Of a stretch of 64,000 nucleotides of DNA, positions 37,296-48,389 are shown in pieces. The translations under genes and the position numbers were made by a program. The stretch's first letter is position 1; every line of letters begins with the position of its first letter. Under the pieces are notes generated by a model. The model was not told the origin of the DNA. It did not search any database and was given only the letters and a program-made list of their open reading frames with translations. This stretch comes from Flavobacterium sp. GTDB lineage: Bacteria > Bacteroidota > Bacteroidia > Flavobacteriales > Flavobacteriaceae. Location: contig JADKDN010000010.1 in the NCBI GenBank assembly GCA_016718345.1, forward strand, positions 1 through 64,000, written 5' to 3'.

Positions 37296-39761
37296 TTACG
37301 AATTATTTAGTTCATTGTTTAAAAAATGATCTAGAGAAGTTAAGTCTGCAAAGTTTACATTTCGAGCTTTGCTTCCTTCAAAAGGACCCACAATTCCAGC
37401 AGCTTCCAATTGATCTATCAGTCTTCCTGCTCGGTTGTAGCCTAATTTAAGCTTTCGTTGTAGCAAGGAAGCCGATCCTTGTTGTGCCGTAACGATAATT
37501 TCCGCAGCTTCTCTAAATAAAGAATCTCTTTCTGAGATATCTATATCAAGATTGATGCCACTTTCTTCACCAATGAATTCTGGAAGTAAATAGGCATCCG
37601 GATATGCCTTCTGTGAACCTATAAATTCAGTAATTTTTTCTACTTCTGGGGTATCAATAAAAGCACACTGCACTCGAACCACATCGTTACCATTAGTATA
37701 AAGCAAGTCCCCACGACCTATCAACTGGTCTGCACCCTGCGTGTCAAGAATGGTTCTTGAATCAATCTTGGATGTTACTCTAAAGGCTATTCTAGCTGGG
37801 AAATTGGCTTTAATCAATCCCGTTATTACATTTACGGAAGGGCGTTGCGTAGCGATAATCAAATGAATACCGATAGCACGTGCCAATTGTGCCAAACGGG
37901 CTATAGGAGTTTCTACTTCCTTTCCTGCGGTCATAATCAAATCGGCAAACTCATCAACTACCAAGACAATGTAAGGTAAAAAGCGGTGTCCGTTTTCAGG
38001 ATTTAATTTTCTAGATTTGAATTTGTCATTGTATTCCTTAATGTTGCGCACCATGGCATCCTTAAGCAAGGAATAGCGATTGTCCATCTCCACACAAAGA
38101 GAGTTTAACGTATTGATAACCTTTGTGTTATCGGTGATTATCGCATCTCCTGAATCAGGTAGTTTAGCCAGATAATGACGTTCAATTTTATTGAATAAAG
38201 TCAATTCTACTTTCTTTGGATCGACCAACACAAACTTCACTTCAGCAGGATGTTTTTTATACAAAAGTGAAGTCAGTACCGCATTCAGTCCCACCGATTT
38301 ACCTTGACCCGTAGCACCTGCCATCAATAGGTGAGGCATCTTAGCCAAATCGACCACAAAGGTTTCGTTTGAAATGGTTTTCCCTAAGGCTACTGGCAAT
38401 TCCATTTCTGCTTCCTGAAATTTAGCCGAACCGATAACACTTTTCATAGAAACCATAGTTGGATTCTTATTAGGAACTTCAATACCAATGGTTCCTTTCC
38501 CAGGAATAGGGGCAATGATACGAATTCCTAAAGCCGAAAGCGATAGTGCAATATCATCTTCTAAACTTTTAATTTTAGAAATACGGATACCGGCTTCGGG
38601 TACAATTTCATATAAGGTTACAGAAGGTCCTACCGTCGCTTTAATTTGTGCGATTTCGATCTTGTAGTTGCGAAGTGTTTCTACAATATTGTTTTTGTTT
38701 TCTTCTAATTCCTCTTGATTGATTGTAATACCACCGTTAGAATATTCTTTCAGCATGTCCAAAGTTGGAAACTTATAATTCGACAAATCCAACTTAGGGT
38801 CAAACAATCCAAAATCAGCCACTAGGCGAGAAGCTACATTTTCTTCAACGATATCTTCTTCAACCGCTTTTTCTATGACAAAAGCTTCATCACTAGTATG
38901 AATAATTTGTTTTATAGGTTCATTTTCGGAGATATTTAAACTAATAGGAGTTCCTTTTTTCAAGTTGGGCTCCAAATTAATTTCTGAAGCATTCTGTATG
39001 GTAGGTCGCAAGCTTTCCTTATCAATTTCAAACTTTGAAGTGCTTTTCAATTCAGGCTCTTGCTCCTCTGTTTCGTCTTCCTCTTTAACAGCAAATTCTT
39101 CAAGGTTGTAGTCACTTGAGCTCATGGAGCTTTTTATGGAGTCTATATCGTTTTTAATTTCTCTTTTGTTTCTTTCAAAAAAGGATTTGACACTGTCGGG
39201 AGAAATTTTTATTTTAAATATTAAATAAATAACAATCCCAAGAATTAACAATAAGGACGTTCCAATTTTTCCAATGTAGTCTTGAAAGAACAAGTTCATT
39301 TCATAACCTACGGTTACCCAGTTCTGGCAAGGAAGCCCAAAAGAAACCAAATGAAATGGATAACAATACAATAAAAACAAATCCCAAAACCAAATGTTTT
39401 TGAGCTTTTTCAAGGAGATGTCTAAGGCTATAAATGCTCCTGTAAGAAAAAATAGTTTGGTGAATAGGAAAGAGGCAGCTCCAAATCCTTTGTAAATAAA
39501 GAAATCAGCAAGAAAAGCACCAAACTTTCCCAACCAATTGTTTACAGGTTCACTTCTGTCACTCAATTCTAAAACAGCACTTTGATCTTCTTGCCCGTGA
39601 ATAAAAAAAGAAATAAAAGCCACAAATAATGCAATAGCAAACAACATAAATAAGCTACCAATCAACATTTTATGCTGTCTGTTCACTTTCCATTTTTTCT
39701 TCTGCTCCGTAGCATCAGCTGTTTTCTTGTCGTTTGTAGTAGATTTTGTTGTTTTTGCCAT
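37296..39761 (-). CDS. ftsK: DNA translocase FtsK/SpoIIIE
   Basis: An 821-residue DNA translocase coordinating chromosome segregation with cell division. Membrane helices lie at about 35-55, 90-185 and nearby, followed by an acidic linker (EEDETEEQEPELKS). The motor has Walker A GATGQGKSVGLNA and Walker B IVLVVDEFADLIM, then LARAIGIHLIIATQRPSVNVITG. The C-terminal gamma domain is SLLQRKLKLGYNRAGRLIDQLEAAGIVGP. Length and domain order are normal and no break is present. Confidence 0.95.
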   Translation of the reverse strand: MAKTTKSTTNDKKTADATEQKKKWKVNRQHKMLIGSLFMLFAIALFVAFISFFIHGQEDQSAVLELSDRSEPVNNWLGKFGAFLADFFIYKGFGAASFLFTKLFFLTGAFIALDISLKKLKNIWFWDLFLLYCYPFHLVSFGLPCQNWVTVGYEMNLFFQDYIGKIGTSLLLILGIVIYLIFKIKISPDSVKSFFERNKREIKNDIDSIKSSMSSSDYNLEEFAVKEEDETEEQEPELKSTSKFEIDKESLRPTIQNASEINLEPNLKKGTPISLNISENEPIKQIIHTSDEAFVIEKAVEEDIVEENVASRLVADFGLFDPKLDLSNYKFPTLDMLKEYSNGGITINQEELEENKNNIVETLRNYKIEIAQIKATVGPSVTLYEIVPEAGIRISKIKSLEDDIALSLSALGIRIIAPIPGKGTIGIEVPNKNPTMVSMKSVIGSAKFQEAEMELPVALGKTISNETFVVDLAKMPHLLMAGATGQGKSVGLNAVLTSLLYKKHPAEVKFVLVDPKKVELTLFNKIERHYLAKLPDSGDAIITDNTKVINTLNSLCVEMDNRYSLLKDAMVRNIKEYNDKFKSRKLNPENGHRFLPYIVLVVDEFADLIMTAGKEVETPIARLAQLARAIGIHLIIATQRPSVNVITGLIKANFPARIAFRVTSKIDSRTILDTQGADQLIGRGDLLYTNGNDVVRVQCAFIDTPEVEKITEFIGSQKAYPDAYLLPEFIGEESGINLDIDISERDSLFREAAEIIVTAQQGSASLLQRKLKLGYNRAGRLIDQLEAAGIVGPFEGSKARNVNFADLTSLDHFLNNELNNS

Positions 39762-39808
39762 TCTTGTCTTTGAAATAGATACTATAAAAAATAGAAATTC
39801 AATTGGTA

Positions 39809-40186
39809 TTACAGAATCTTAGGGATGTAGATAATAGCACCAATAGCTATAGCTGTCATTGCTGCAAAAAAAACAGCACCAGCGGCAATATCTTTGATAA
39901 ATCCAATTTTCTCATGAAACTCGGGATGAATAAAATCAGCTATTTTTTCGACAGCTGTATTTAATCCCTCAATTCCAAGAACCAGGCCTATAGCTAGGGT
40001 TTGAATGAGCCATTCTTCGTGTGAAATATGAAAATAAAAGCCCGCTACAATCATAGCAACTCCAATGGAACTTTGAACCATTACACTGTGTTCCGTAGTA
40101 ATAAGTTTGTAAGCGCCTTTTAGAGCAAATCCAATACTTTTAAATCGTCCAGTCAAAAAAGTGGTGTCTCTTTCAAATTCTCCCAT
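39809..40186 (-). CDS. dgkA: Diacylglycerol kinase family membrane protein
   Basis: A 125-residue protein with three membrane helices and the prokaryotic DgkA/undecaprenol kinase signature EGLNTAVEKIADFIHPEFHEKIGFIKDIAAGAV. It phosphorylates diacylglycerol or undecaprenol; the substrate cannot be told from sequence. The N-terminal RFKSIGFALKGAYKLITTEHSVMVQ also fits the family. It lies 9 bp downstream of tpx. Confidence 0.88.
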   Translation of the reverse strand: MGEFERDTTFLTGRFKSIGFALKGAYKLITTEHSVMVQSSIGVAMIVAGFYFHISHEEWLIQTLAIGLVLGIEGLNTAVEKIADFIHPEFHEKIGFIKDIAAGAVFFAAMTAIAIGAIIYIPKIL

Positions 40187-40195
40187 AGGTTCTAA

Positions 40196-40693
40196 TTAAA
40201 GTGCTGCGATAGCTGCATCGTAATTAGGCTCATCAGCAATTTCAGGGACTTGTTGGGTGTAGGTTACAGTACCATTTTCATCCACAACGAGTACCACTCT
40301 GGAGTGTAATCCTGCTAGGACACCATCTGTAATTTCTAATCCGTAGTCTTTACCAAAACTTCCAGATTTAAAATCGGATAGGTTGATTACATTTTCAAGT
40401 CCTTCAGCACCACAAAAACGTTTTTGAGCAAAAGGCAAATCTCTTGAAATACACAACACTTTTGTGTTTTCTAGCTGACTTGCAGTTTGATTAAATTTTC
40501 TAACCGATGTAGCACAAGTTCCAGTATCGATACTTGGAAAGATATTTAAAACCAATTTACTTCCTTTAAAATCGGCTAAGGTTGCAATTGACAAATCGTT
40601 TTTTACTAATTTAAAATCGGGAGCTTGAGAACCAACTTTTGGCAATTCTCCACTAGTTTGGATAGGATTTCCTCCTAAAGTTATTGATGCCAT
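40196..40693 (-). CDS. tpx: Thiol peroxidase Tpx
   Basis: A peroxiredoxin of about 165 residues reducing hydroperoxides. The start is ATG 40691-40693 (MASITLGGNPIQTSGELP), which matches the family start, not the in-frame ATG at 40717. The peroxidatic Cys is in DTGTCATSVRKFN and the resolving Cys in QKRFCGAEGLENV. A TACTTTTG -7 box lies 22-29 bp upstream. Confidence 0.93.
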   Translation of the reverse strand: MASITLGGNPIQTSGELPKVGSQAPDFKLVKNDLSIATLADFKGSKLVLNIFPSIDTGTCATSVRKFNQTASQLENTKVLCISRDLPFAQKRFCGAEGLENVINLSDFKSGSFGKDYGLEITDGVLAGLHSRVVLVVDENGTVTYTQQVPEIADEPNYDAAIAAL

Positions 40694-40714
40694 ATTTTTT
40701 AAATTTTTAAGTCT

Positions 40715-40722
40715 CAAAAGTA
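40715..40722 (-). promoter_or_regulatory. Candidate -7 box of tpx
   Basis: TACTTTTG on the minus strand matches TAnnTTTG and lies 22-29 bp upstream of the tpx ATG. No good -33 TTTG is present. Confidence 0.4.
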
Positions 40723-40919
40723 GTAAAAATATATTTAGGATTTTAGTGTTATAAATTAGGTTTTTTACATTTATACTAAAACCAAAAAATACTCGATTGT
40801 AAATGCTCGAATGTCTTTGAAATACAAAATGAAAATAGAACTAAAATGCAGAATCACTATTTGATAAATAAAATGTAAAACAACACTAAAATATATTTTT
40901 AGAATAGAAGTTTAAACCC

Positions 40920-40927
40920 TATATTTG
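40920..40927 (+). promoter_or_regulatory. Candidate -7 box immediately before the 40934 ATG
   Basis: TATATTTG matches TAnnTTTG exactly and ends 6 bases before the ATG at 40934. A start at the usual distance would give an almost leaderless transcript. No clear -33 TTTG is seen. Confidence 0.4.
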
Positions 40928-40933
40928 TTGTCT

Positions 40934-41320
40934 ATGGCAAAATACCTATCCATATTGTTTTTATCGATTTACTTGTTCACAGTAGTTCAGGTGAATGAGT
41001 TGTTCAAAATTCCCAATATGTTTGAACACTATCAAGAACATCAACAAGGTACAGAATCTATTAGTTTGTGGCAATTTGTCTGTATGCACTACATGAAAGG
41101 GGAAGTATATGACGATGACTATGGTAAGGACATGAAACTACCATTCAAATCCCATAGTTCAAATTGTTTGTGTTCGTTCATATTTTGCCCAGTAATTCAA
41201 AATTATAGTTTTAGTAGTAAGTTCTTTTTTAAAGAATTAAAAAGACAAAAGTTTACGTATACCTTCTCTTTTACCTCTAGTTATCTTTCTTCCATTTGGC
41301 AACCTCCACAGTTTGTTTAA
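40934..41320 (+). CDS. Small secreted protein preceding czcA
   Basis: A protein of about 128 residues starting at ATG 40934 (MAKYLSILFLSIYLFTVVQ); the upstream TTG at 40925 overlaps the promoter box. It has an N-terminal signal or anchor helix, a Glu/Gln-rich segment (YQEHQQGTES), a Cys/His-containing middle (FVCMHYMKGEVYDDDYGKDM, HSSNCLCSFIFC) and a beta-rich end finishing SIWQPPQFV. It occupies the same position as DUF6660 in front of the other czcA. I recognise it only as a small protein type that accompanies Bacteroidota RND metal pumps. Function unknown. Confidence 0.6.
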   Translation: MAKYLSILFLSIYLFTVVQVNELFKIPNMFEHYQEHQQGTESISLWQFVCMHYMKGEVYDDDYGKDMKLPFKSHSSNCLCSFIFCPVIQNYSFSSKFFFKELKRQKFTYTFSFTSSYLSSIWQPPQFV

Positions 41321-41407
41321 TTAAGTTTTTTATTTTAAAGGGATAACTTCCATAACATTTTGTTTTGGTTGTAAATCTGCATTTATAAATTTAATTTTAA
41401 CTAAAGT

Positions 41408-44400
41408 ATGCTGAATAAAATCATTGCATTTTCCATAAATAACAAACTAATCATAGGACTATTTATGATTGCCTTAGTTTCTTATGGAATATATGAAACA
41501 ACCAAATTGCCCATTGACGCCGTTCCAGATATTACCAATAATCAAGTACAAGTAATAACTATTGCTCCATCATTTGGTGCTACCGATATTGAACGCTTGG
41601 TAACATTTCCAATCGAACAAGCCAACAATAATATTTCAGGGCTAAAAGAAATCAGAAGTTTTTCAAGATTTGGATTATCATTAGTAACTATCGTTTTTGA
41701 TGATGAAACCGATATCTATTGGGCACGACAACAAATTGCCGAACGATTGCAAAAAGTTCAAACACAAATTCCAAGTGGAATAGGCACACCCGAATTGGGG
41801 CCAGTTTCTACAGGTCTAGGAGAAATATACCAATATGTTGTTCGACCTAAAAAAGGGTATGAAGAAAAATACAACGAAACCGAATTGAGAACCATTCAAG
41901 ATTGGATTGTTCGCAGACAATTATTAGGCGTAAAAGGTGTTGCCGAAGTAAGCAGTTTTGGCGGAAAATTGAAACAATATGAAATTGCAATACATACCAA
42001 CAAATTACAGTCTTATGGGTTAACTATCAGTGATGTTTTTAACGCTGTTGAAAAAACAATCAAAATACAGGAGGCTCCCTATATTGAAAAAGGAGCAACA
42101 ACCCTTTTCATCAGAAGTGAGGGATTAATTGGTACTATTGAAGACATTCAAAATATTGCAATACAAACTTCTGCTTCAGGAACCCCATTATTTATAAGAG
42201 ATGTTGCCGAAGTAAAATTAGGATATGCGACTCGTTATGGAGCCATGACTTATAATGACGAGGGTGAAGTTTCGGGAGCTGTTGTGATGATGCTAAAAGG
42301 AGCTAATAGTAGTGATGTGATAAAAAATGTGAAAGAACGTGTGGCTCAAATTCAAAAAACCTTACCTGAAGGGGTTGTTATCGAACCGTTTTTAGATAGA
42401 ACCAAAATGGTTAATAACGCCATCGGAACCGTTGAAAAAAACTTGCTCGAAGGTGCTTTAATCGTAATTTTTGTCTTGGTTATTTTCTTGGGTAACCTTA
42501 GAGCAGGATTGTTAGTTGCATCAGTGATTCCTTTAGCTATGCTCTTTGCTATCATTTTGATGAACACCTTTGGAGTGAGCGGAAACCTAATGAGTTTAGG
42601 AGCACTAGATTTTGGACTCATCGTTGACGGTGCTGTGATTATTGTTGAAGCTGTGATGCACCAATTAACACACAGTAAAAAGTTTAAAAAAGTAGAGGTA
42701 TTGTCCCAGAAAAAAATGGATAAAGAAGTACTCACTTCTGCAAGTAAAATGATGAACAGTGCGGTTTTTGGACAAATTATAATTTTAATTGTTTATTTAC
42801 CCATCTTTACTTTGCAAGGTATCGAAGGAAAGATGTTCAAACCAATGGCACAAACGGTGGCTTTTGCATTGTTAGGGGCTTTTATCTTGTCGTTGACCTA
42901 TATCCCAATGATGAGCGCCTTGTTTTTAAGCAAAAAAGTAAAGCACGAAGCCAATCTTTCGGATAGGATTATGATTCAAATCGAAAGAAAATACCAGCAT
43001 TTGCTTCAAAAGATTTTAAACTTTCCTAAAGCGGTCATTGCTTCTGTAGTTGCACTGTTTGTAATGGCCTTGGTCGTGTTGTCATTTCTTGGAGGTGAAT
43101 TTATTCCAGCGCTTGAAGAAGGAGATTTTGCAGTTGACACCCGAGTTTTAACAGGAAGTAATTTGAATACCACTATCGAGAGTACTCAAAAAGCAGCTCA
43201 TATTCTCAAAACACAATTTCCAGAGGTTGAAAAAGTAGTTTCCAAGATTGGAAGCGGAGAAGTACCCACCGATCCAATGCCCATGGAGGCAAGCGATATG
43301 ATGGTTATTTTAAAAGACAAATCAGAATGGACCTCAGCCAAAACGTTTAATGAATTATCGGGTAAAATGAGTAAAGCATTAGAGGATGTTCCTGGCATTA
43401 CAGCAGGGTTTCAATATCCTGTGCAAATGCGTTTTAACGAATTAATGACAGGTGCACGACAAGATGTGGTTTGCAAAATCTTTGGTGAAAACCTCGATAC
43501 ACTGGCGACTTATGCCAATAAACTTGGAAAAATAATTAATACGGTTGAAGGAGCTCAAAACCTATTTATCGAACCCGTTACCGGAATGCCACAGGTGGTA
43601 ATTGAATACAACAGAAGTACTATTGCTCAATATCATTTGAATATCGATGATATCAATAGGGTCATCAATACTGCTTTTGCGGGTCAAAGTGCTGGATTGG
43701 TATTTGAAGGAGAAAAACGTTTCGATATGGTCGTTCGCTTGAATAACAATCAAAGAAAAGATGTTGAAGATGTTCAAAATCTATTAATCCCGACACCACA
43801 GGGAACTCAAATTCCGCTTTCGCAATTGGCAACCGTAGCTATCAAAGATGGTCCAAACCAGATTCAACGTGAGGATGCTAAGCGTAGAATTGTGGTGGGT
43901 TTCAACGTGAGAGGGAGAGATGTGCAAAGTATTGTAAATGAACTACAACAAAAAGTAGAGCAACAAATTAAATATCCACCGGGTTACTATACTACCTATG
44001 GCGGTGCTTTTGAAAATTTAAACCAAGCCAAGGCTAGACTGATGATTGCCGTTCCCGTTTCATTACTATTAATATTTATCTTGTTGTTTTTTGCTTTCAA
44101 TTCTGTAAAACAAGGATTGTTGATATACTCTGCAATACCATTATCTGCTATTGGCGGAATTTTCTTCTTAGCACTTCGCGGTATGCCTTTTAGTATTAGT
44201 GCGGGTGTTGGTTTCATAGCCCTTTTTGGTGTTGCCGTTTTAAATGGAATTGTATTAATCTCTGAATTTAACCAACTAAAATCTGAAGGTATGACCGATT
44301 TACACCGAATTGTTTTGATGGGAACTAAGGTACGTTTACGACCCGTTTTAATGACAGCATTTGTTGCTTCACTAGGATTTTTACCTATGGCATTAAGCAA

Positions 44401-45762
44401 TGGCGCTGGAGCGGAGGTACAACGCCCTTTAGCCACCGTAGTTATAGGAGGATTAATGATTGCAACCTTTTTGACTCTATTTGTTCTTCCTATTCTGTAT
44501 GTACTCTTCGAAAAGGGAATCAAGCTTAATCCCTTTGGAAAGAAAGCGGTGCTGTTGGTAGTTTTTGGGTTCTTTTCATTGAACTCTACTTATGCTCAAA
44601 CCCCAATTACGCTGCAAAAAGCGATGGAAACGGCATTAAAAAATAATTACAGTATAAAAAGCGAACGCCTAAAATCGGACTATCAACAAAAAATAATAAA
44701 AACGGCAACCAATATTGCTCCTGTAAACATTACTGGCGACTATGGACAATTTAACAGTGTGTATAATGACACTCGGTTTGGAATAGCGCAATCGTTCAAT
44801 TTCCCCACGGTGTATAGCAGACAGAAAAAATTATATACTGAGGAATGGAAAACATCGGCATTGAACGTTATTCTGAAAGAAGCAGAATTAAAGCGGGAAG
44901 TAACAAAAACGTTTTACATCCTAGTTCATTTGAACGAAAAAGAAAAATTATTGATGAAAAGTGATACTATTTTTGCTGAATTTTTAAAAAAATCGGAATT
45001 GCGATTTAACAAGGGAGAAAGCAATGTTCTTGAAAAAACGACCGCCGATAATCAAAGAGGTGCAATAAAAATGCAATTGCTTCAGCTTCGAGAGGAAAAA
45101 GAATTGGTTCAAAGTCAGTTTCAATTGTTGCTTAATTCAGATGGAGAATTAGTACCAAAAGCTGAAACTCTTAAGTTGGTTTTAGATGAAACAATCGATA
45201 GTACCATGGTGGCACAGCATCCTTATCTTACTCTTTTAGAGCAACAAAAAAAAAGTGAGTAGTGTTGCCACAAAACTGGAACGATCGAAAGTATTGCCGA
45301 ATTTAATTTTGGGATACAATACGACTTCAATAACAGGGAACTGGTGTCGATAATGTTTTTTATGATAAATCAAATAGGTTTCAATCGGCTCAATTCGGAA
45401 TAGGAATTCCATTATTAGGAGGGTATCAAAAGGCAAAAATCGCCGCTTCAAAAGTAGGTGAAACCCTAAGCCAAAATGAATTGGAGAAAGAAAAACAGCT
45501 TCTTCAAAAGCAATTCAAAGCCACACTCAATCAATACAATACCAGTATTGAAAAGTTAAGTTACTATGAAAAAACAGCGCTTCCAAATGCTGAAATAATT
45601 ATAAAGACAGCCAATTTACAATTTTTAAATGGTGAAATAAATTATTTGGATTGGGTCGTGTTAATCAATCAAAGTATTGCTATCAAAAGCAATTACATTG
45701 ATACTATTTTAGCCCACAATGAAAGTGTGGTTCAATTAAATTATCTTACCTCAAAACAGTAA
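41408..45762 (+). CDS. czcA: CzcA-CzcC fusion: RND metal efflux pump joined to TolC (two frame breaks)
   Basis: About 1,451 residues. Residues 1-1035 are an HME-type RND transporter (DAVPDITNNQVQVITIAP; ALDFGLIVDGAVIIVEA; GGEFIPALEEGDFAVDTRVL; FSISAGVGFIALFGVAVLNGI). After LPILYVLFEKGIKLN comes a second signal-peptide-like helix (AVLLVVFGFFSLNSTYAQ, ending at about 1062), then a TolC/CzcC domain (QTPITLQKAMETALKNNYSI; FLKKSELRFNKGESN). The frame breaks near 45255 in a run of nine A (to VSSVATKLERSK) and near 45350 (to GTGVDNVFYDKSN), and ends at 45762 with VVQLNYLTSKQ. The RND part is intact. The VDGAVI signature indicates divalent metals (Zn, Co, Cd, Ni). Confidence 0.88.
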
Positions 45763-45766
45763 TCGT

Positions 45767-46900
45767 ATGAAAAATAGCATAATAAGCAGCTTGCTTCTTT
45801 TAATGATAGTGAGTTGTAACTCAAAGAGTACCGAAGAAAAAACGGAAGAATCCGCACTTACAACTAATGTAGCCTCACTAACAGATGCACAATTAAAAAA
45901 TGCAACTATTGAGATGGGTAGCTTGCAAAAAAGGAGTATTTCTTCCACTTTAAAAGTAAATGGAAAAATTGATGTTCCGCCACAAAACTTGGTTTCAGTG
46001 AGTATGCCTCTAGGGGGGTATCTTAAATCTACTCAGCTTTTACCTGGTTTACATATCAACAAAGGAGAGGTTATTGCCACAATGGAAGACCAACAATATG
46101 TGCAACTGCAACAGGATTATTTGTCTACAAAGTCCAAATTAGTATATGCTCAAAAAGAATACGAACGTCAGAAAGAATTAAACCAGAATCAAGCCAGTAG
46201 TGACAAAATATTCCAATTGGCAGATTCAGAATATACAAGTTTACGAATTGCGTTGAGTGCGTTGAGCGAAAAACTAAAATTAATCAATGTCAATCCGAAT
46301 ACTTTATCTGAAAAAAACATTTCTAAGAGTGTGAATATTTATGCACCCATTAACGGATTTGTTTCTAAAGTGAATGTCAATATCGGAAAATATGTAAATC
46401 CATCGGATGTGCTTTTCGAACTAATAAATCCATCGGATATTCATCTGAACCTGAAAATTTTTGAGAAAGACATAACAAAACTTTCCATCGGACAAAAATT
46501 GGTTGCTTATACAAACAATCAACCTGATAAAAAGTACAAATGCGATATTCTTTTGATTAGCAAAGATTTATCTATCGATGAGCATACTGCCGAGGTGCAT
46601 TGTCATTTTGAAAATTATGACAAAACATTGCTCCCCGGAATGTATATGAATGCCGACATTGAGTTGAAAAGTTCGGATGTTTTGACTCTGCCTCAGGAGT
46701 CTATTGTAAGTTTTGAAGCAAAAGACTATGTTTTTGTGGTGCTCAACAAAAATCAATTTAGAATGACCGAGGTAAAAACAGGAAATAGCGAAAATGGATA
46801 TATAGAAATTTTGAATCCTGAATACCTACAAGATAAAAAGGTAATTACTAAAGGCGCCTACACCATTCTCATGACATTGAAGAATAAAACAGACGAATAA
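45767..46900 (+). CDS. czcB: CzcB-like RND adaptor lipoprotein
   Basis: A 377-residue membrane-fusion protein with a lipoprotein signal (LLLLMIVSCNSKS, Cys about 17) and core blocks VSVSMPLGGYLKSTQLLPG, IYAPINGFVSKVNVNIGKYVNPSD and LFELINPSDIHLNLKIFEKDITKL. It starts 4 bp after the CzcA-CzcC stop. Unlike the adaptor at 26436 it has no His-rich insert, so the two pumps may prefer different metals or affinities. A terminator follows. Confidence 0.88.
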   Translation: MKNSIISSLLLLMIVSCNSKSTEEKTEESALTTNVASLTDAQLKNATIEMGSLQKRSISSTLKVNGKIDVPPQNLVSVSMPLGGYLKSTQLLPGLHINKGEVIATMEDQQYVQLQQDYLSTKSKLVYAQKEYERQKELNQNQASSDKIFQLADSEYTSLRIALSALSEKLKLINVNPNTLSEKNISKSVNIYAPINGFVSKVNVNIGKYVNPSDVLFELINPSDIHLNLKIFEKDITKLSIGQKLVAYTNNQPDKKYKCDILLISKDLSIDEHTAEVHCHFENYDKTLLPGMYMNADIELKSSDVLTLPQESIVSFEAKDYVFVVLNKNQFRMTEVKTGNSENGYIEILNPEYLQDKKVITKGAYTILMTLKNKTDE

Positions 46901-46917
46901 CTTTACAGTTTTTTAAA

Positions 46918-46950
46918 TAAAGTGTCTGAGAAATCAGGCACTTTTTTTTG
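46918..46950 (+). terminator. Terminator of the czcA-czcB operon
   Basis: AGTGTCTGA (46921-46929) and TCAGGCACT (46934-46942) form a stem with one G-T pair around GAAA, followed by a run of T. It ends the plus-strand metal efflux operon. Confidence 0.75.
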
Positions 46951-47031
46951 TTCCAAACTCCTCTGTAACATTTGTGACTGTCAGTACATTTTTACCATTC
47001 TATTTTTGCTTCATAATTCAGATAGAAAATT

Positions 47032-48343
47032 ATGAAGAAAATAAGTTACATCATTTTTACAGGAACATTTTTGAGTTCGTTTTTTGGTTTTGGTCAAGAT
47101 ACTTTGGCTATTTCTAAAAGTGAATTATTGCAAAAAGTCGCCGAGAAGAATTTGCAAATCAAAATTGCTGAAAAAATTACCAATCAGCAAAAGCAGATTT
47201 TAGCCAATCAGCGGCACTTTTTTGCCCAACATCAATGTGTCGCATACTGGAATTTCAACTACCAATCCGCTGATGGCTTTTGGTTCCAAATTGAATCAAG
47301 AAATTTTGACTATGGCAGATTTCAATCCAGCGTTGTTAAATGATCCAGCTAAAACGCAAAACTTTGCTACCAAATTTGAAATCCAACAACCTTTAATCAA
47401 TGTAGATGGTTTGTTTGAAAGAAAAGCAGCAAAATCTAAAATGGAAGCCTATCAATTGCAAACCGAACGTACTAAAGAATATTTGGAATTAGAGATTTCA
47501 AAATCGTACATGCAATTGCAATTAGCTTACAGAGCAGTAAAAGTTTTAGAAAAAGCCAATGTAACAGGAAAAGCCAATTTGAAATTAGTTGATAATTATT
47601 TCAAACAAGGCATGTTGCAAAAAACTGATTTGCTGAATGTTCAAGTTCGAGTAAATGAAATCGCGAACCAACTGCAATATGCCAAAAGTAATGTGCAAAA
47701 TACTTCCGATTATTTAGCTTTTTTATTGAATGAAGATAGTAATGGGAAAATCTACAAACCATCGGAAGAATTAGAAAATACTATTTCAGTAGAAGAAATA
47801 AATATTTCATTATCAGATAACAGGAAAGACATTCAAGCCATAAGCAAATCATCTGAAGCTTATGCCAAAATGATGCAATCTTCCAAAATGGCTTTTTTAC
47901 CGCGATTGAATGCTTTCGGAAGTTATGAATTGTACGATAAAAACTTTTTAGGAACTTCGGCAAAAGGCTATTTAGTCGGAGCGCAATTATCATGGAATGT
48001 TTTCGATGGATATAAATCGATTGGAAAATTTCAAAAAGCCAAAGCTGAATCGCAAAAAGCTGATGTTGAAAAAGACCAATACAAAAAGCAAAGTCAGTTG
48101 GAATTAAACAAAACCAATCGTCAATTGAAAGATGCTGAAAACAAAGTAAATCTTTCGCAATTAGCATTAGAACAATCACAAGAAGCTTATCGAATTAGAC
48201 AAAATAGATTCACACAAGGATTAGAAAAAACAACCGATTTATTGCAATCAGAAACCCAAATGATTCAAAAAGAATTGGAGCATTTGCAATCGGTTTTCGA
48301 GTATAATTTCACTAAGCAGTATTTACAGTTTTTAACTAAATAA
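47032..48343 (+). CDS. TolC-family outer-membrane factor (two frame breaks)
   Basis: An outer-membrane channel of about 437 residues. The first frame gives a signal peptide (MKKISYIIFTGTFLSSFFG) and SKSELLQKVAEKNLQIKIAEKIT. Breaks near 47195 and 47222 then restore DFSQSAALF and LPNINVSHTGISTTNPLMAFGSKLNQE. The C-terminal part has the TolC helical repeats (SYMQLQLAYRAVKVLEKANVTGKANLKLV; NRFTQGLEKTTDLLQSETQM). It opens an operon with an AcrA-type adaptor and an HAE-like RND pump. Confidence 0.85.
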
Positions 48344-48344
48344 A

Positions 48345-48385
48345 AAGAGTATTAAGATTTTAGTATTAAGTATTAAGACATATCA
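48345..48385 (+). repeat. Short AGTATTAAG direct repeats in operon spacer
   Basis: The spacer between tolC and the adaptor holds three AGTATTAAG-like units. Comparable repeat-rich spacers lie at 49497-49545 (CTTTAAAC-like) and 52746-52796 (TTTCAAG/TTTCAGG) in the same operon. Confidence 0.45.
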
Positions 48386-48389
48386 AATC

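Noticed and set aside
43996..44523. A 175-residue minus-strand frame inside the plus-strand czcA
   Set aside because: Antisense shadow of a conserved RND segment; the sense protein is unambiguous.
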